From Andreprevotia lacus DSM 23236 (GTDB lineage: Bacteria; Pseudomonadota; Gammaproteobacteria; Burkholderiales; Chitinibacteraceae), in the NCBI RefSeq assembly GCF_900176275.1, contig NZ_FWXD01000029.1, positions 1 through 46,412 of the forward strand: a stretch of DNA of 46,412 bases, written 5' to 3'. The position numbers and the translations under genes are program-made. Each line of letters opens with the position of its first letter. Within the stretch, counting starts at the first letter, position 1. Below are positions 8,559 to 17,166 of this stretch, piece after piece. Below the pieces are notes generated by a model. The model saw only the letters and a program-made list of their open reading frames with translations, did not search any database and was not told the origin of the DNA.

Positions 8559-9680
8559 TCAGCGTTTGAAGGTCTGCTCCGCCAGCGCCTGCCAATTGCG
8601 CTCCGGATGCAGTCCGAGTTGCGGCAGCATCTGCGCTACCGCATCGAAAAAGCCAGTTGGCGGGCTACCGGGACTGTTGCCCCAATCCACGCCTACGCAG
8701 CTCAGGCAGACATCAATGCTGCTGTGCAGCGTATTGCCGCGATAAAAATCGATGCGGTGATGCGGGTTGAAGCAGCCTGCCACTGCGTCGGGCGGGGTGG
8801 TAGGCATGGCGTCGATCAGCGCTTGCCATTGCGTGCGCTGCACCGGGGTGAGGGGCACGCTGGCGTAGTCCGGGCGTTTGATCGGTTGTTCCGGCAGATC
8901 ATCCGGACCGATATGCTCGCTGATGATGATGCGTGTGGCCAGGCGGGATTCTTCCTGCATGGCTTGCTTGAAGGCTACTGCAGCTGAATGTTCCGCAGCC
9001 CAGTGCGGATTGCACGCTGCAACGGGCGCCACCGCATCCCAATCCAGCCCCAGCAAGCCGTGCTGGCGCTGCAAACAGAGCAGCTCGCCGGTATGCACTG
9101 ACGGATATTTGGCCAAGGCGAGCGTGGCACTTGTTTGCGTATCTTGCTGCAGTGTTACTTCTTGCCAGCGCCCCCAGATGCCGGGTTCCACACTGATGAC
9201 CTGCGCGATGCGGGCATTGGTGGGCGCGCCGGCAAAACCGGTGTTCAGCCATGCCAGCACGCTGAGGAAGGCCAGCCCCAGCAGCAGGGCGGTGGCGGTC
9301 AGGTTGGCGCCACGGCGCAGGCGGCTGCCGGGCCACTCGTTGCGCAGCGCGGGTAGCAGATAGCAGGTGGCCAGCACGCCACACAGCAGCGACAGCAAGG
9401 GGAGTACGGCTGCACGGTGCAACAGCGGGTAGTTGGCGATATTGCCGGTATTGGCAATCCACAGCAGCAACATCAACAAGGCCAGCGCAACCGGTGCTGC
9501 CTTGCCGCGTGCCGGCTTGTATTCCAGCCGCAGCCAGCCCCGCCGCACCAGCCACAGATTGAGCAGCAGCAACAGCAGGGTGGGTACGCTCAGCCAGGCC
9601 GGCAACAGCGCCATGCAGCCGGCGGACAAAAAGGTAAGCAGATAGATCGCAGTGATCGCCTTCTGCACGCGGATGTGCAT
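8559..9680 (-). CDS. LGMDW-family C-terminal half fused to HFYRGN domain
   Basis: A 373-residue composite protein. Residues 1-223 correspond to the C-terminal half of the LGMDW family: helix pair, RRGW motif, four or so more helices, and the tail CLQRQHGLLGLDWDAVAP with a last Cys. The N-terminal helix pair, soluble segment and DxRLG motif of the full-length copies are absent. Residues 224-373 form a second domain (EHIGPDD, FNPHHRIDFYRGN, CLSC, LHPERNWQ) found alone in the next gene. The ATG shares one base with the stop of the upstream gene (TGATG). The architecture suggests the HFYRGN domain and the LGMDW tail lie on the same side of the membrane. Confidence 0.82.
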   Translation of the reverse strand: MHIRVQKAITAIYLLTFLSAGCMALLPAWLSVPTLLLLLLNLWLVRRGWLRLEYKPARGKAAPVALALLMLLLWIANTGNIANYPLLHRAAVLPLLSLLCGVLATCYLLPALRNEWPGSRLRRGANLTATALLLGLAFLSVLAWLNTGFAGAPTNARIAQVISVEPGIWGRWQEVTLQQDTQTSATLALAKYPSVHTGELLCLQRQHGLLGLDWDAVAPVAACNPHWAAEHSAAVAFKQAMQEESRLATRIIISEHIGPDDLPEQPIKRPDYASVPLTPVQRTQWQALIDAMPTTPPDAVAGCFNPHHRIDFYRGNTLHSSIDVCLSCVGVDWGNSPGSPPTGFFDAVAQMLPQLGLHPERNWQALAEQTFKR

Positions 9681-11584
9681 CACCGCCGGCCTCCCAAGCC
9701 CAGCCAGCCCAGCAGCTGTTGCCACCATGGGCTGGCGGGCGCATAAATGCCGCCATTGGCGCGTACTTTCAACAGTTGCTGCTGGATTTCCGCCTTGATC
9801 AGGCGCGAAAACGCCGCATGGTGCCGCACGTGCATGCCCAGCACCTCGTCCTCGGTGATGCCGTCCTGCTCATAGGCGCGTTGCTTGTTGCGCTGCATCT
9901 GGTTTTCCAGCTCGGCCAGCCGGGCCAGACCGTCAATTGGCGTGACCTGCAGCTGCGGGTCTTGCGCCAGCTGCACGGCCAGGTGGGCGCGGTGCAGCGC
10001 CAGCATGCTGGTGGTGCTCATTTCACGCGGGGTGGTGATCAGTGCCGTGCCGTGGCCTGCCCGCCAGAATCCGCGCCCGGCCGTATCGGCGGTCAGCAGC
10101 AGGGTGCCGTCGCTGAGCTGGCTGAAGATACGCCGCAGTCGGTTCTGCGTGCCGACGGCGGTATCCAGCGTCAGCGCACAGCGCTGCGTCGGCTCCAGCC
10201 ACAGTTCGCTCTGGCTTTGTTTGCCCAGTGCCTTGTTGGTCCACAGGTTCTCGAAAAACACATTGCGCTGCAGGCCCAGCGCCAGCAACTCTGCCGCATG
10301 CTCGGCAAACCAGGGCAGCGGGCCATCGGGCGCGCTGGCGGGGTCCAGTGGCCGCAGCACTACTTCCGGCGTGAAAATCACACTGAGTGTGTTGCCGGCC
10401 AGGCGCCGGGCAGTTTTGCGCAGCGTGGCCAGCTCCTCCGCATTGGGGCCTTGCAGGCGTTGCGCCACTTCCTTGCGCAGAGTGACGGCCAGATCGGCCA
10501 TCGATTGATCGAGATCGTGCGTCAGCGCGCCATCCAGCGTTTCTGCGCCGGGGGCGTCGCCCACTTTGCTCCAGCTCGACAAGTCTGCCGTGAAGCGGGC
10601 CATGCTGGCCTGCATGGCCTCGATGCTGGCTTGCATTTGCGCCAGGTGCAGGTTAGCCACGCCTTCCAGCCCGCGCTGGCAGGCTGCGGCTTGAGTGCGC
10701 AGGCGGATGATGCGTTCTTGCTGAACCTCGGCTGCGTCTGCATCGGCCGGGTCGGTCGGCTGGCTGCCCAGCCAGTCGGCATGGCGGCTGCGCAGTGCGG
10801 CGGCGGCCGGGTAATCGCTGGTGGTTTCCAGCAGATCGCCCAGCGTGTCGAACAATTCGTCATCGCCCTGCTCGTCCAGCAGCGCCTCGATCAGCTCGCG
10901 TACTTCGGCCAGCTTGAGTGCACTCCAGCGTGCGCCGGAATAGGTTTCCAGATAGCCGGCCGGGGCTGTATCGCCGTCACCGCCGCCTTCGCCCGCCAGC
11001 TCGTAGCGCTGCAATGCCTCGGCCTTGCGCAGTGCAAAATCGCGCGGGTGATGCGATCGCGCGTTCAGGATCTGCGTATAGCGCTGCCAGCCGTCACGCG
11101 CGGTGAGCGGCCATTGCGCCAGCACGTCCTGCACAAAGGCCGGGTCGTTGCTGTGCGCGGCCAGCAGGGCTTCCAGCCGGGCCAGTGCATCCTGCTTCAA
11201 CCAGTTTTCGCCATCGGCCCTGTGCTGCGGCCAGTCCAGCAGCGTGGCCATTTGCTGCCAGCGCGCATGGGCATCGGGATTATTGAAGGTCTCGGGGCTG
11301 GCATCCAGCGCCGTCACCAGCCGGAAGGCCCACTGGTACTGGTTCAGCGCCAGCTCCAACGCTGCTGTGCGGTCGGTGGGCGTGAGGGCCAGCAATTGAT
11401 ACAGGTCGCGCCAGGCAGCCGGAGCCTTGCCGATGCCCTGCAGCAGCTTGATCCGCAGCCGATACCATTGCGGGTCATCCGGGGCCTGCCTGATTTGCGC
11501 AGTGAGTGCGGCCAGCGTGCCTTGCACATCGGCTTCGTCGCGCAGGGCGAGCTCGGTTTGTTCGTACAAGGGGTGCTGGCTCAT
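9680..11584 (-). CDS. large helical protein with TPR-like N-terminus, unknown
   Basis: A soluble 634-residue protein starting at MSQHPLYEQ; an in-frame open region upstream is not used because it has no coding character. Residues about 15-300 look like irregular tetratricopeptide-type helical repeats (PDDPQWYRLRIKLLQGIGK, then repeated Ala/Leu-rich pairs). Residues about 295-400 are a long amphipathic region rich in Gln, Met and Ala that may form a coiled coil. The C-terminal 230 residues form a mixed domain (SELWLEPTQRCALTLDTAVG, GRGFWRAGHGTALITTP) ending in a Trp/Gly-rich tail. No catalytic motif recognised. It is the first gene of the chain that continues into LGMDW copy 6, so it may be a cytoplasmic partner. 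Confidence 0.8.
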   Translation of the reverse strand: MSQHPLYEQTELALRDEADVQGTLAALTAQIRQAPDDPQWYRLRIKLLQGIGKAPAAWRDLYQLLALTPTDRTAALELALNQYQWAFRLVTALDASPETFNNPDAHARWQQMATLLDWPQHRADGENWLKQDALARLEALLAAHSNDPAFVQDVLAQWPLTARDGWQRYTQILNARSHHPRDFALRKAEALQRYELAGEGGGDGDTAPAGYLETYSGARWSALKLAEVRELIEALLDEQGDDELFDTLGDLLETTSDYPAAAALRSRHADWLGSQPTDPADADAAEVQQERIIRLRTQAAACQRGLEGVANLHLAQMQASIEAMQASMARFTADLSSWSKVGDAPGAETLDGALTHDLDQSMADLAVTLRKEVAQRLQGPNAEELATLRKTARRLAGNTLSVIFTPEVVLRPLDPASAPDGPLPWFAEHAAELLALGLQRNVFFENLWTNKALGKQSQSELWLEPTQRCALTLDTAVGTQNRLRRIFSQLSDGTLLLTADTAGRGFWRAGHGTALITTPREMSTTSMLALHRAHLAVQLAQDPQLQVTPIDGLARLAELENQMQRNKQRAYEQDGITEDEVLGMHVRHHAAFSRLIKAEIQQQLLKVRANGGIYAPASPWWQQLLGWLGLGGRR

Positions 11585-11725
11585 GGTCGCATCCTGATCG
11601 GGGCAAGGTGGGGCAGCAATGATGGCAGGCAATTGCTGAATGCAAATGAAAGCATTTGCCATGCCCATCAGGCAACCCGGCTTGCTACTGCGTTGCGGAT
11701 ATGCCGCGCAGCGCGCCCCGCCTGC

Positions 11726-12277
11726 TCAGTGCTGCACCGGCCGCTGCACATCCTGGATCAGGTTGTACACCCGCCGTGCATCGGCAATCAGCTCAAAACC
11801 GGGCGTTTGTTGCTGGCCAGGCCAGCCGGCCATGCCGTTGAAGCGGGTGGCTGGCGCGGGGCCGAAGTTGATGCTGCCTTCGTCGCGGCGGCCTTCGGTC
11901 AGGATCAGGTCGGGCAGGCGGGTAAGGGGCAGCGAGCGCACCTCGCGCTTGAACAGGCCGGAGACGATGAGCACGCGCTGGTCGGTGACGGCATAGCGGG
12001 TGTGGGCGCGCAGACGGGCATCGACAAAAAAGCGGCCGATGATGATGTACAGCCCTACCAGCACAAAGGGGATGCCCCACAGCACGAAGAACGGTGGTGC
12101 ATTGGTGGCGATCACGCTGCTCTCCCAGAACAGCGCGAAACCGCCCCACAGCAGACTGAACGGTATGGCATAGGCATCGGAGGCGCGCAGCAGCAGGCCC
12201 TGGCGCGGCTGACCGCTCCACAGCAAGTGTTCGTCGGCAGCCAGCTGGCTTTTGATATCGGGGGCGTGGGTATGCAT
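11726..12277 (-). CDS. bacterial PH-domain (YdbT/DUF304-like) membrane protein
   Basis: A 183-residue protein with the N-terminal signature LLWSGQPRQG, two membrane helices (about 37-54 and 60-83) and a C-terminal beta-rich part with YAVTDQRVLIVSG, the sequence seen at the start of bacterial PH (bPH2) domains. Such proteins are inner-membrane anchors with a cytosolic PH-like domain; precise roles are unknown. A GAGGAAAG ribosome binding site precedes the ATG. It lies 141 bases upstream of the 634-residue helical protein. The LGMDW copies may also contain a PH-like soluble segment, so a shared membrane context is possible but unproven. Confidence 0.85.
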   Translation of the reverse strand: MHTHAPDIKSQLAADEHLLWSGQPRQGLLLRASDAYAIPFSLLWGGFALFWESSVIATNAPPFFVLWGIPFVLVGLYIIIGRFFVDARLRAHTRYAVTDQRVLIVSGLFKREVRSLPLTRLPDLILTEGRRDEGSINFGPAPATRFNGMAGWPGQQQTPGFELIADARRVYNLIQDVQRPVQH

Positions 12278-12296
12278 GGTGGACTTTCCTCAAACA

Positions 12297-12310
12297 GGCG
12301 CGTACGCGCC
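12297..12310. repeat. 14-base perfect palindrome
   Basis: GGCGCGTACGCGCC reads the same on both strands. It lies between the stop of the amidotransferase gene and the ribosome binding site of the PH-domain gene, followed by a GC-rich inverted stretch (GCCGGCC...GCCGGC). It could be a transcript hairpin or a protein-binding site. No T-run follows, so it is not a typical terminator. Confidence 0.4.
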
Positions 12311-12359
12311 GGCCGGGTTGCAGCCGGCGCCGATGGGAAAGGGGGGCGCTGACAGGCGA

Positions 12360-13115
12360 TCAGCCCGACAGCGCCATGCCCCAGCCGGGGCCGCCTTGTG
12401 GGCGTGTGGCGGCCAGCGCGGGGCTGAGCGCCTGTATCCAGCGCGTGTACACGCGGTCGGCCAGTTGGTGCAGCAGCGCCAGCCGTTCGTCCAGCCGGTG
12501 CATGATCTGCGCCTCGGTCTGCACCGACGGGCCGGCATGATCCAGCAGCTCGTGCCCGTCCAGCGCACACCAGTCGCGGATGCTCTCGGCCGTTACTTCC
12601 AGGTGCGATTGCAGCCCCAGATGCGGGCCATAGGCAAAGCCCTTGTTCAGGCAGTAGTGGCCAAACAGCACGCGGGTGGCGCGGCGCGGAATGCCGAAGG
12701 TATCGAAGTGCCAGTGAAACAGCGCCAGCTCGCGCAGCGGGCCAAACCAGCGTTTGGCATCGGCATGCTGGGTGACCTGCACCTTGCCCCAGCCGATCTG
12801 CGGCACCGGGTTGCGCCGCACCGGCGCGCCCAGCACATGCGCCAGCAACTGCCCGCCAAAGCAATGCCCCAGCACCGGCTTGTTGCGCTCCAGCGCATCC
12901 TGCACCAGTAGCGCCTCGCGCCTGATCCAGCTGGCGCCATCGTTCACGCTGGCCGGCGAGCCAAGGATGACCACTCCGCTATAGTCCTGCATGCCGGTGG
13001 GCGTGCCGTCCTCCAGCCGGAACAGCCGCCACGGCAGCGCCCGCTGGTTGAGGAAATCAAGCAGATACCCCGGCCCCTGGGCGGGGTGATGCTGGCAGAT
13101 GGCAATGGGTTTCAT
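12360..13115 (-). CDS. class I glutamine amidotransferase
   Basis: A stand-alone GATase1 domain protein (251 residues) related to GMP-synthase-type amidotransferases of unknown acceptor. The nucleophile elbow is GHCFGG with C85, an oxyanion segment GSPASV lies near 52, and the His/Glu of the triad appear as QSHLE (H171, E173) in place of the usual QFHPE. It presumably hydrolyses glutamine to ammonia or acts as a gamma-glutamyl hydrolase; the partner is not visible. An ATG nine codons upstream exists, but MKPIAICQHHP is preferred because AAGG lies at the right distance and the beta strand starts here. Monocistronic or head of the minus-strand cluster. Confidence 0.9.
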   Translation of the reverse strand: MKPIAICQHHPAQGPGYLLDFLNQRALPWRLFRLEDGTPTGMQDYSGVVILGSPASVNDGASWIRREALLVQDALERNKPVLGHCFGGQLLAHVLGAPVRRNPVPQIGWGKVQVTQHADAKRWFGPLRELALFHWHFDTFGIPRRATRVLFGHYCLNKGFAYGPHLGLQSHLEVTAESIRDWCALDGHELLDHAGPSVQTEAQIMHRLDERLALLHQLADRVYTRWIQALSPALAATRPQGGPGWGMALSG

Positions 13116-13299
13116 ACGGGCCTTGCAAGTGATGAACACCATGCAAATCTAGTCTTGCCCTCATCAAAACCCGGTAAAAAGCGCAGCTGGCGGCATAAAG
13201 AAGGTATAAAAACGCCTTTGCCCTGATACAGGCCCCACGACGCGTGTCAGCTAACGCGGGGCAGGGCCGATTGATTCCAGCTGAGGAGCGCAGACCAGC

Positions 13300-13794
13300 A
13301 TGACCATCAACCCCTACGAGGCCACGGCCGTCGCCGGCATTGCCCCCCTCGACGTGCCGGCCGAAAAAGCCCGCCGGCCGATTTCGGTGTGGTTGCTGGA
13401 GGCGCTGCTGCTTGTGGTGTTGGTACTGACGACGATAGGTCTGCTGCAGAGCTTGCGCATGGCTATTCTCTACCCCGCCATTGCCAGGCAGGTGCTTGGG
13501 GTGTTTGTTGCAGAAACTGTTGCGCGCTTTGCGATCGGTACCGCACAGCTGCTGGCGCTTCGGTCTATCCATCTGCGCAAGCCGGGTGGCCGCTGGCTGG
13601 GCATGCTGTTCTTGCTGGTGCTGGTGGTGCTGGTGTTCATGCTGCCGGACACCACTACCTTTGCCAGCGACGCCGAGCGGGGTGGTGGCTGGTTAGCCCG
13701 TCATGTTTTTATTCCGGGGCTGCTGCTGTGGTGGTGCTACGCCGCCACTTTTTCACGCAAGGCCAGGCGCTATTACGGCACCACAGCCGGTTGA
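13300..13794 (+). CDS. four-helix membrane protein, NPYEA N-terminus
   Basis: A 164-residue predicted inner-membrane protein. The N-terminus begins MTINPYEA, a motif common at the start of small proteobacterial membrane proteins of unknown function. Hydrophobic segments lie near 28-48, 65-85, 100-118 and 133-150. A GAGGAG ribosome binding site precedes the ATG. The gene stands alone on the plus strand, divergent from the amidotransferase gene with about 180 bases between, and its last 22 bases overlap the 3' end of the convergent gene. No function can be assigned. Confidence 0.8.
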   Translation: MTINPYEATAVAGIAPLDVPAEKARRPISVWLLEALLLVVLVLTTIGLLQSLRMAILYPAIARQVLGVFVAETVARFAIGTAQLLALRSIHLRKPGGRWLGMLFLLVLVVLVFMLPDTTTFASDAERGGGWLARHVFIPGLLLWWCYAATFSRKARRYYGTTAG

Positions 13795-15257
13795 GCCACA
13801 CCGCGTGGTGCGTGCTGGGGCTGGTCCAGGCCAAGCACGCCACCGCTTAGCGTCAGCACGCCGCCTTTGCCGGCTACCTGCAGCAGCGTGCCGTGTGCAT
13901 GCATGGTGGTGGGGGCAAAACCGGACACATCGCTGAAGCGGATGAGCTGCTGCATGATGGGGCGATCATGCAGCGGCCACAGCTCGTATACGCCATCCGG
14001 GCCGAGCACCTGCAGGCTGTCGCCACTGGCCGTGGCCTGCAGGGGCGGGAAGGGCAGCAGCGTGATCAACGCCGGCACGTGCTGGTGGCGATAGTCGACA
14101 ATGCGGTAGATGCTGCCATGTGACGATGACAGGTGGCTCAGCCCGCAGAGCACATACAAATCATCGCCCACTACCAGCAACTGACGAATGTTTTCCTCAA
14201 GCAGCCGGGTGCTTTGCCCGGCCTGCTGCCATACCAGCCCATGGCCGAATTCGCCGCGATCAGTGGCAACATAGCTGCCATTGCCGGTACGCAGCCACTG
14301 GTAGCTGTGATCCGGCAGACATTGATTTTCGGTGTTTCCAAGCTCAGAGACTACGCCACTGGCCGAAATGCAATACCAGCTTGCGTACTCATGCACCTTG
14401 AGCAGCGCTGGGACGGGTGTCGCAGCGGGCTCGACGCTGCCGGACGCCGTGTAAAGCACCGTGTCATCCCCCGTCATGCGTATATTGGCATAGTGGCGTG
14501 ATACCAGCGCCACCCCGCCCCGGCCACCCACCAGCCATTGCTCGCCCACCTGCTGCAGGGTGGCCGCCTTGAAGCCGGGCAAGTCATCCAGATCGTAAAA
14601 CCGTTGCAGATCGACTTCGCCATTGTATTCACCCAGCAAATAAATGCCCCAAGGCGCGAGCAGCCGCAGCCCGAATTTTTCGACAATGGCATCACGTGGC
14701 ATATAGGGCAGCAGGGTGATCAGCTCAGGCTCGTGCGCATGGCGGTAATCGGCAATGCGATACACCTTGCCCCAGTCCAGCTTGCCTTGCGCCTGTCCCA
14801 CCAGCACCCACAGCGCGCCTGCCTGCGGCAGCAGAAAACGCACCGGCTCGCTCAGCAAACGGGTGTGCTCGCTGCCTTGCTGCCAATCCAGCCCGCCATC
14901 GGCGGCCAGCACGAACTGCCCGTCTTTCCCCGCCAGCGGTGTCACCGTGGGTAGGGCGCAGGGCGTTGTTGCCACGGTCAGCTGGTCGCCACGCAGGCAA
15001 TACCACGGTGCCGCCTCAGCAACCCGTGACGCTGCGGCAACCGGCGCCAGCCCCAGCTTCTTCAATCGCTGCTTGGCCGTGGGGGCTGCTTCGTCCAGCG
15101 TATAGACCGGGCTTTGCCCTGTTCGCATCACCCGTGGCGCAATCGGCAAGGGCTTGCCAGTCGGCGCCGGATCAGGCGTGCCCGCCCATGTCAGGCCAGG
15201 CAGCAGGCAGACCAGCACCAGCCAGTGCGCCAGACGATGCAGCAGGGACATACGCAT
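13773..15257 (-). CDS. secreted protein with internal duplication
   Basis: A 494-residue exported protein; the N-terminus MRMSLLHRLAHWLVLVCLLPGL...WA is a signal peptide. The mature part consists of two repeats of about 180 residues. Both start with WYC..., run through LVWQQ/LDWQQ plus TRLL, then VYRIADYRH / IYRIVDYRH, PALITLLP, YDLDDLPGF / IRFSDVSGF and end GGRGGVALVS / AGKGGVLTLS. Each repeat keeps a Cys pair near its start. The pattern suggests two small beta-propeller-like or sandwich domains, a guess only. A GTG four codons upstream is an alternative start; the ATG has GGTGGG upstream. No family name recognised. Confidence 0.8.
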   Translation of the reverse strand: MRMSLLHRLAHWLVLVCLLPGLTWAGTPDPAPTGKPLPIAPRVMRTGQSPVYTLDEAAPTAKQRLKKLGLAPVAAASRVAEAAPWYCLRGDQLTVATTPCALPTVTPLAGKDGQFVLAADGGLDWQQGSEHTRLLSEPVRFLLPQAGALWVLVGQAQGKLDWGKVYRIADYRHAHEPELITLLPYMPRDAIVEKFGLRLLAPWGIYLLGEYNGEVDLQRFYDLDDLPGFKAATLQQVGEQWLVGGRGGVALVSRHYANIRMTGDDTVLYTASGSVEPAATPVPALLKVHEYASWYCISASGVVSELGNTENQCLPDHSYQWLRTGNGSYVATDRGEFGHGLVWQQAGQSTRLLEENIRQLLVVGDDLYVLCGLSHLSSSHGSIYRIVDYRHQHVPALITLLPFPPLQATASGDSLQVLGPDGVYELWPLHDRPIMQQLIRFSDVSGFAPTTMHAHGTLLQVAGKGGVLTLSGGVLGLDQPQHAPRGVAQPAVVP

Positions 15258-15409
15258 GGGGTAGCCCACCAGATGAAGGGGAATGCTGGCAGTGTAATGA
15301 GGGCGGTGGGCTGCTGCAGGGCATGGGTGATGCGCGTCACGCTGTCGGCGTGGTGTTCTGTTTGCGTCGGGTTTTCAGTTGGCTGGTGGTAATACCGGCA
15401 CTGGCAGCT

Positions 15410-16192
15410 TCATTGCGACCACTCAGCCAGCGTCCCGGCATGCGGATAAAACTTCACCACTTCTGCGCAGCTACCATCGCAAGATGGGAGTTGCAGCAGT
15501 TCCGGTACCCCGTCGCCATCCAGATCGTCCAGCAGGTAAAGGTGGTCGGTGCGGCTTGTAAAAACACGTTGGGGTTTGCCGTTGTGCTCAAGAAAGACCC
15601 CGTAATACAGCTCGTCGCAATATTCGCCATCCGGGGCACAGCCCCGATCGTGTATGTAAACATAAGGCAGGATCACGAATTTGCGTTGGGGCTGAGTGGT
15701 CTCTACCACCGTGACATGGCGCCGGATCAGCTCGGCCTTGCGGATTTTGCCCTGCAATCTGGACCAGCTGCTGTAACGCGCGAACTCTTCCGGGCTGGCC
15801 ATGTGCGACTGCCAATGCTGGGCCGGCAGCGGTTGCGTGCTGATCACCCCCCAGAAACTGTCTGCATGCGAGTAGCGCGCGGAAGAAGGTTGCTGTGGTC
15901 GCGGGGGTTGAAAGTGGATGATGAGGTGCGTGTAGGCTTCGTCACCTTTGCTCTGGCTGCGGCAATTGAACGCACGTGCGATGCCATGTATCCAGAACTG
16001 GCCATGAGTACGGCATAACTGCTGCCAATAGTGCTGGTCTTCCGCGTTGAGTTGCTCGAGCACAAACTCGTTATTCGGATCGGTGTCAAAGTTACGTACC
16101 AGGTACAGGTTGCTCGGTGCTGCGTTTGCCGCGAGCTGGGTGAATATCAGCCCGCCAAGCAAAATGGCCATCAGGCGCTGGTTTAATCGCAT
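15410..16192 (-). CDS. periplasmic protein with DxDGDGxxE segment
   Basis: Exported 260-residue protein with a signal peptide (MRLNQRLMAILLGGLIFTQL, cleavage after AANA). The mature chain has many aromatic residues, Cys pairs (CRTHG...FNCRSQ; CAPDGEYCDE; SCDGSC), and near the C-terminus LDDLDGDGVPELLQLPSCDG, which looks like a calcium-binding or FG-GAP-type loop. The ATG chosen is the first before the signal peptide. It follows the lipoprotein gene by 45 bases on the same strand, so the two may be cotranscribed. Unknown function. Confidence 0.8.
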   Translation of the reverse strand: MRLNQRLMAILLGGLIFTQLAANAAPSNLYLVRNFDTDPNNEFVLEQLNAEDQHYWQQLCRTHGQFWIHGIARAFNCRSQSKGDEAYTHLIIHFQPPRPQQPSSARYSHADSFWGVISTQPLPAQHWQSHMASPEEFARYSSWSRLQGKIRKAELIRRHVTVVETTQPQRKFVILPYVYIHDRGCAPDGEYCDELYYGVFLEHNGKPQRVFTSRTDHLYLLDDLDGDGVPELLQLPSCDGSCAEVVKFYPHAGTLAEWSQ

Positions 16193-16237
16193 GGGGTTCT
16201 CGTCCGAGTTGGCATGGGATTGCCGCCTGTGCGGCAT

Positions 16238-17032
16238 CTACTCGCGCGCATCCGTTTCTGCTGCTGGCTCTGCCTGCACGGCACCCGCCGCCAGCAGCGC
16301 CTTGCGGCGCCACAGGAACACGATGGCGCCCAGCGGCAGCGCTACGGTCAGGATCACCGGCGAATAGGGGCTGGCGCGGACGAAGCCGGCGCCCAGCAGC
16401 TGCAGGAACAAGGGCTGGAAGGCCCATCCGCCGGTGCTCCAGTTCAGCTGCAGCTGCATCAGACCCAGCGCGATGAACAGCAGCCAGGCCCATTTGCGGC
16501 GCAGCGGCGTGCGGATGCAGCGCACCAGCGCATAGATGATGAGCAGCGGCACCAGCATGGCCAGCGCCAGTACCAGATAATGCAGCGCCGGTTTGCCGGT
16601 CAGCTCAAAGCGGTTGCTGTCCTGCAGTGCCGCGGGTAGGCGTTGTACCTGCAAGCCCTGCAACACCAGCTTGTCTTGCTCGCGGCGCAGGTTCACCGAT
16701 GCCAGCAGCCAGTGGCCGGGGTAGCTGTATTGATAGGTGAGCGCATAGTTGCCCACGCCGTTGATGATGTTGGTGTGCGCACCCACTACCTCGATCTTGG
16801 GTTCGCCGGCCGGAAACAGCTTGCCCAGCTGCTGCAGCATGCTCAGCGATTGCGGCGTGCGCAGTGGCTGCTCCAGCTCGGCCCATACCGTCTGCGCATC
16901 GCCATGCGCCAGCGATGCCAGCAATTGTCTGGCGTGTGCCGACTCGGCTTGCGGCGTCAGTTTGTCGATCATGGCCTGCTGGTCGCAAGCACAAAGCAGC
17001 AAGGCGAAAACAAGGGCAAACAGCGAGCGCAT
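16238..17032 (-). CDS. lipoprotein with three extra membrane segments
   Basis: Predicted lipoprotein of 264 residues: MRSLFALVFALLLCAC with lipobox Cys16 and Asp at +2, which in enteric bacteria keeps a lipoprotein in the inner membrane. A periplasmic domain (about 20-150) contains an NTF2/DUF4878-like pattern, AHARQLLASLAHGDAQTVW...LGKLFPAGEPKIEVVG...YQYSYPGHW. After that come three hydrophobic segments (about 155-180, 186-203, 230-250). A lipid anchor plus helices is unusual and fits with the Asp+2. The longer open frame upstream has no signal and is not used. Function unknown. Confidence 0.8.
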   Translation of the reverse strand: MRSLFALVFALLLCACDQQAMIDKLTPQAESAHARQLLASLAHGDAQTVWAELEQPLRTPQSLSMLQQLGKLFPAGEPKIEVVGAHTNIINGVGNYALTYQYSYPGHWLLASVNLRREQDKLVLQGLQVQRLPAALQDSNRFELTGKPALHYLVLALAMLVPLLIIYALVRCIRTPLRRKWAWLLFIALGLMQLQLNWSTGGWAFQPLFLQLLGAGFVRASPYSPVILTVALPLGAIVFLWRRKALLAAGAVQAEPAAETDARE

Positions 17033-17166
17033 GGTAATCCGACAGCGATGATCAGGCTGCCAGTGTAGTCCTGCCCCCCGGTGCGGGGCACGCCGGGCTG
17101 TGGCCGGCGTTGTGCGCAACCGACGCCCCCGCATTGCGGTCTGCAGGGGGCTGCAGGCAAGCCGAA

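Noticed and set aside
9719-12352. Very long plus-strand open frame opposite the 634-residue helical protein and PH-domain genes
   Set aside because: Composition-driven antisense frame; the minus-strand genes have family similarity, ribosome binding sites and coupled stops, while this one has low-complexity, Gln/Arg-rich translation.
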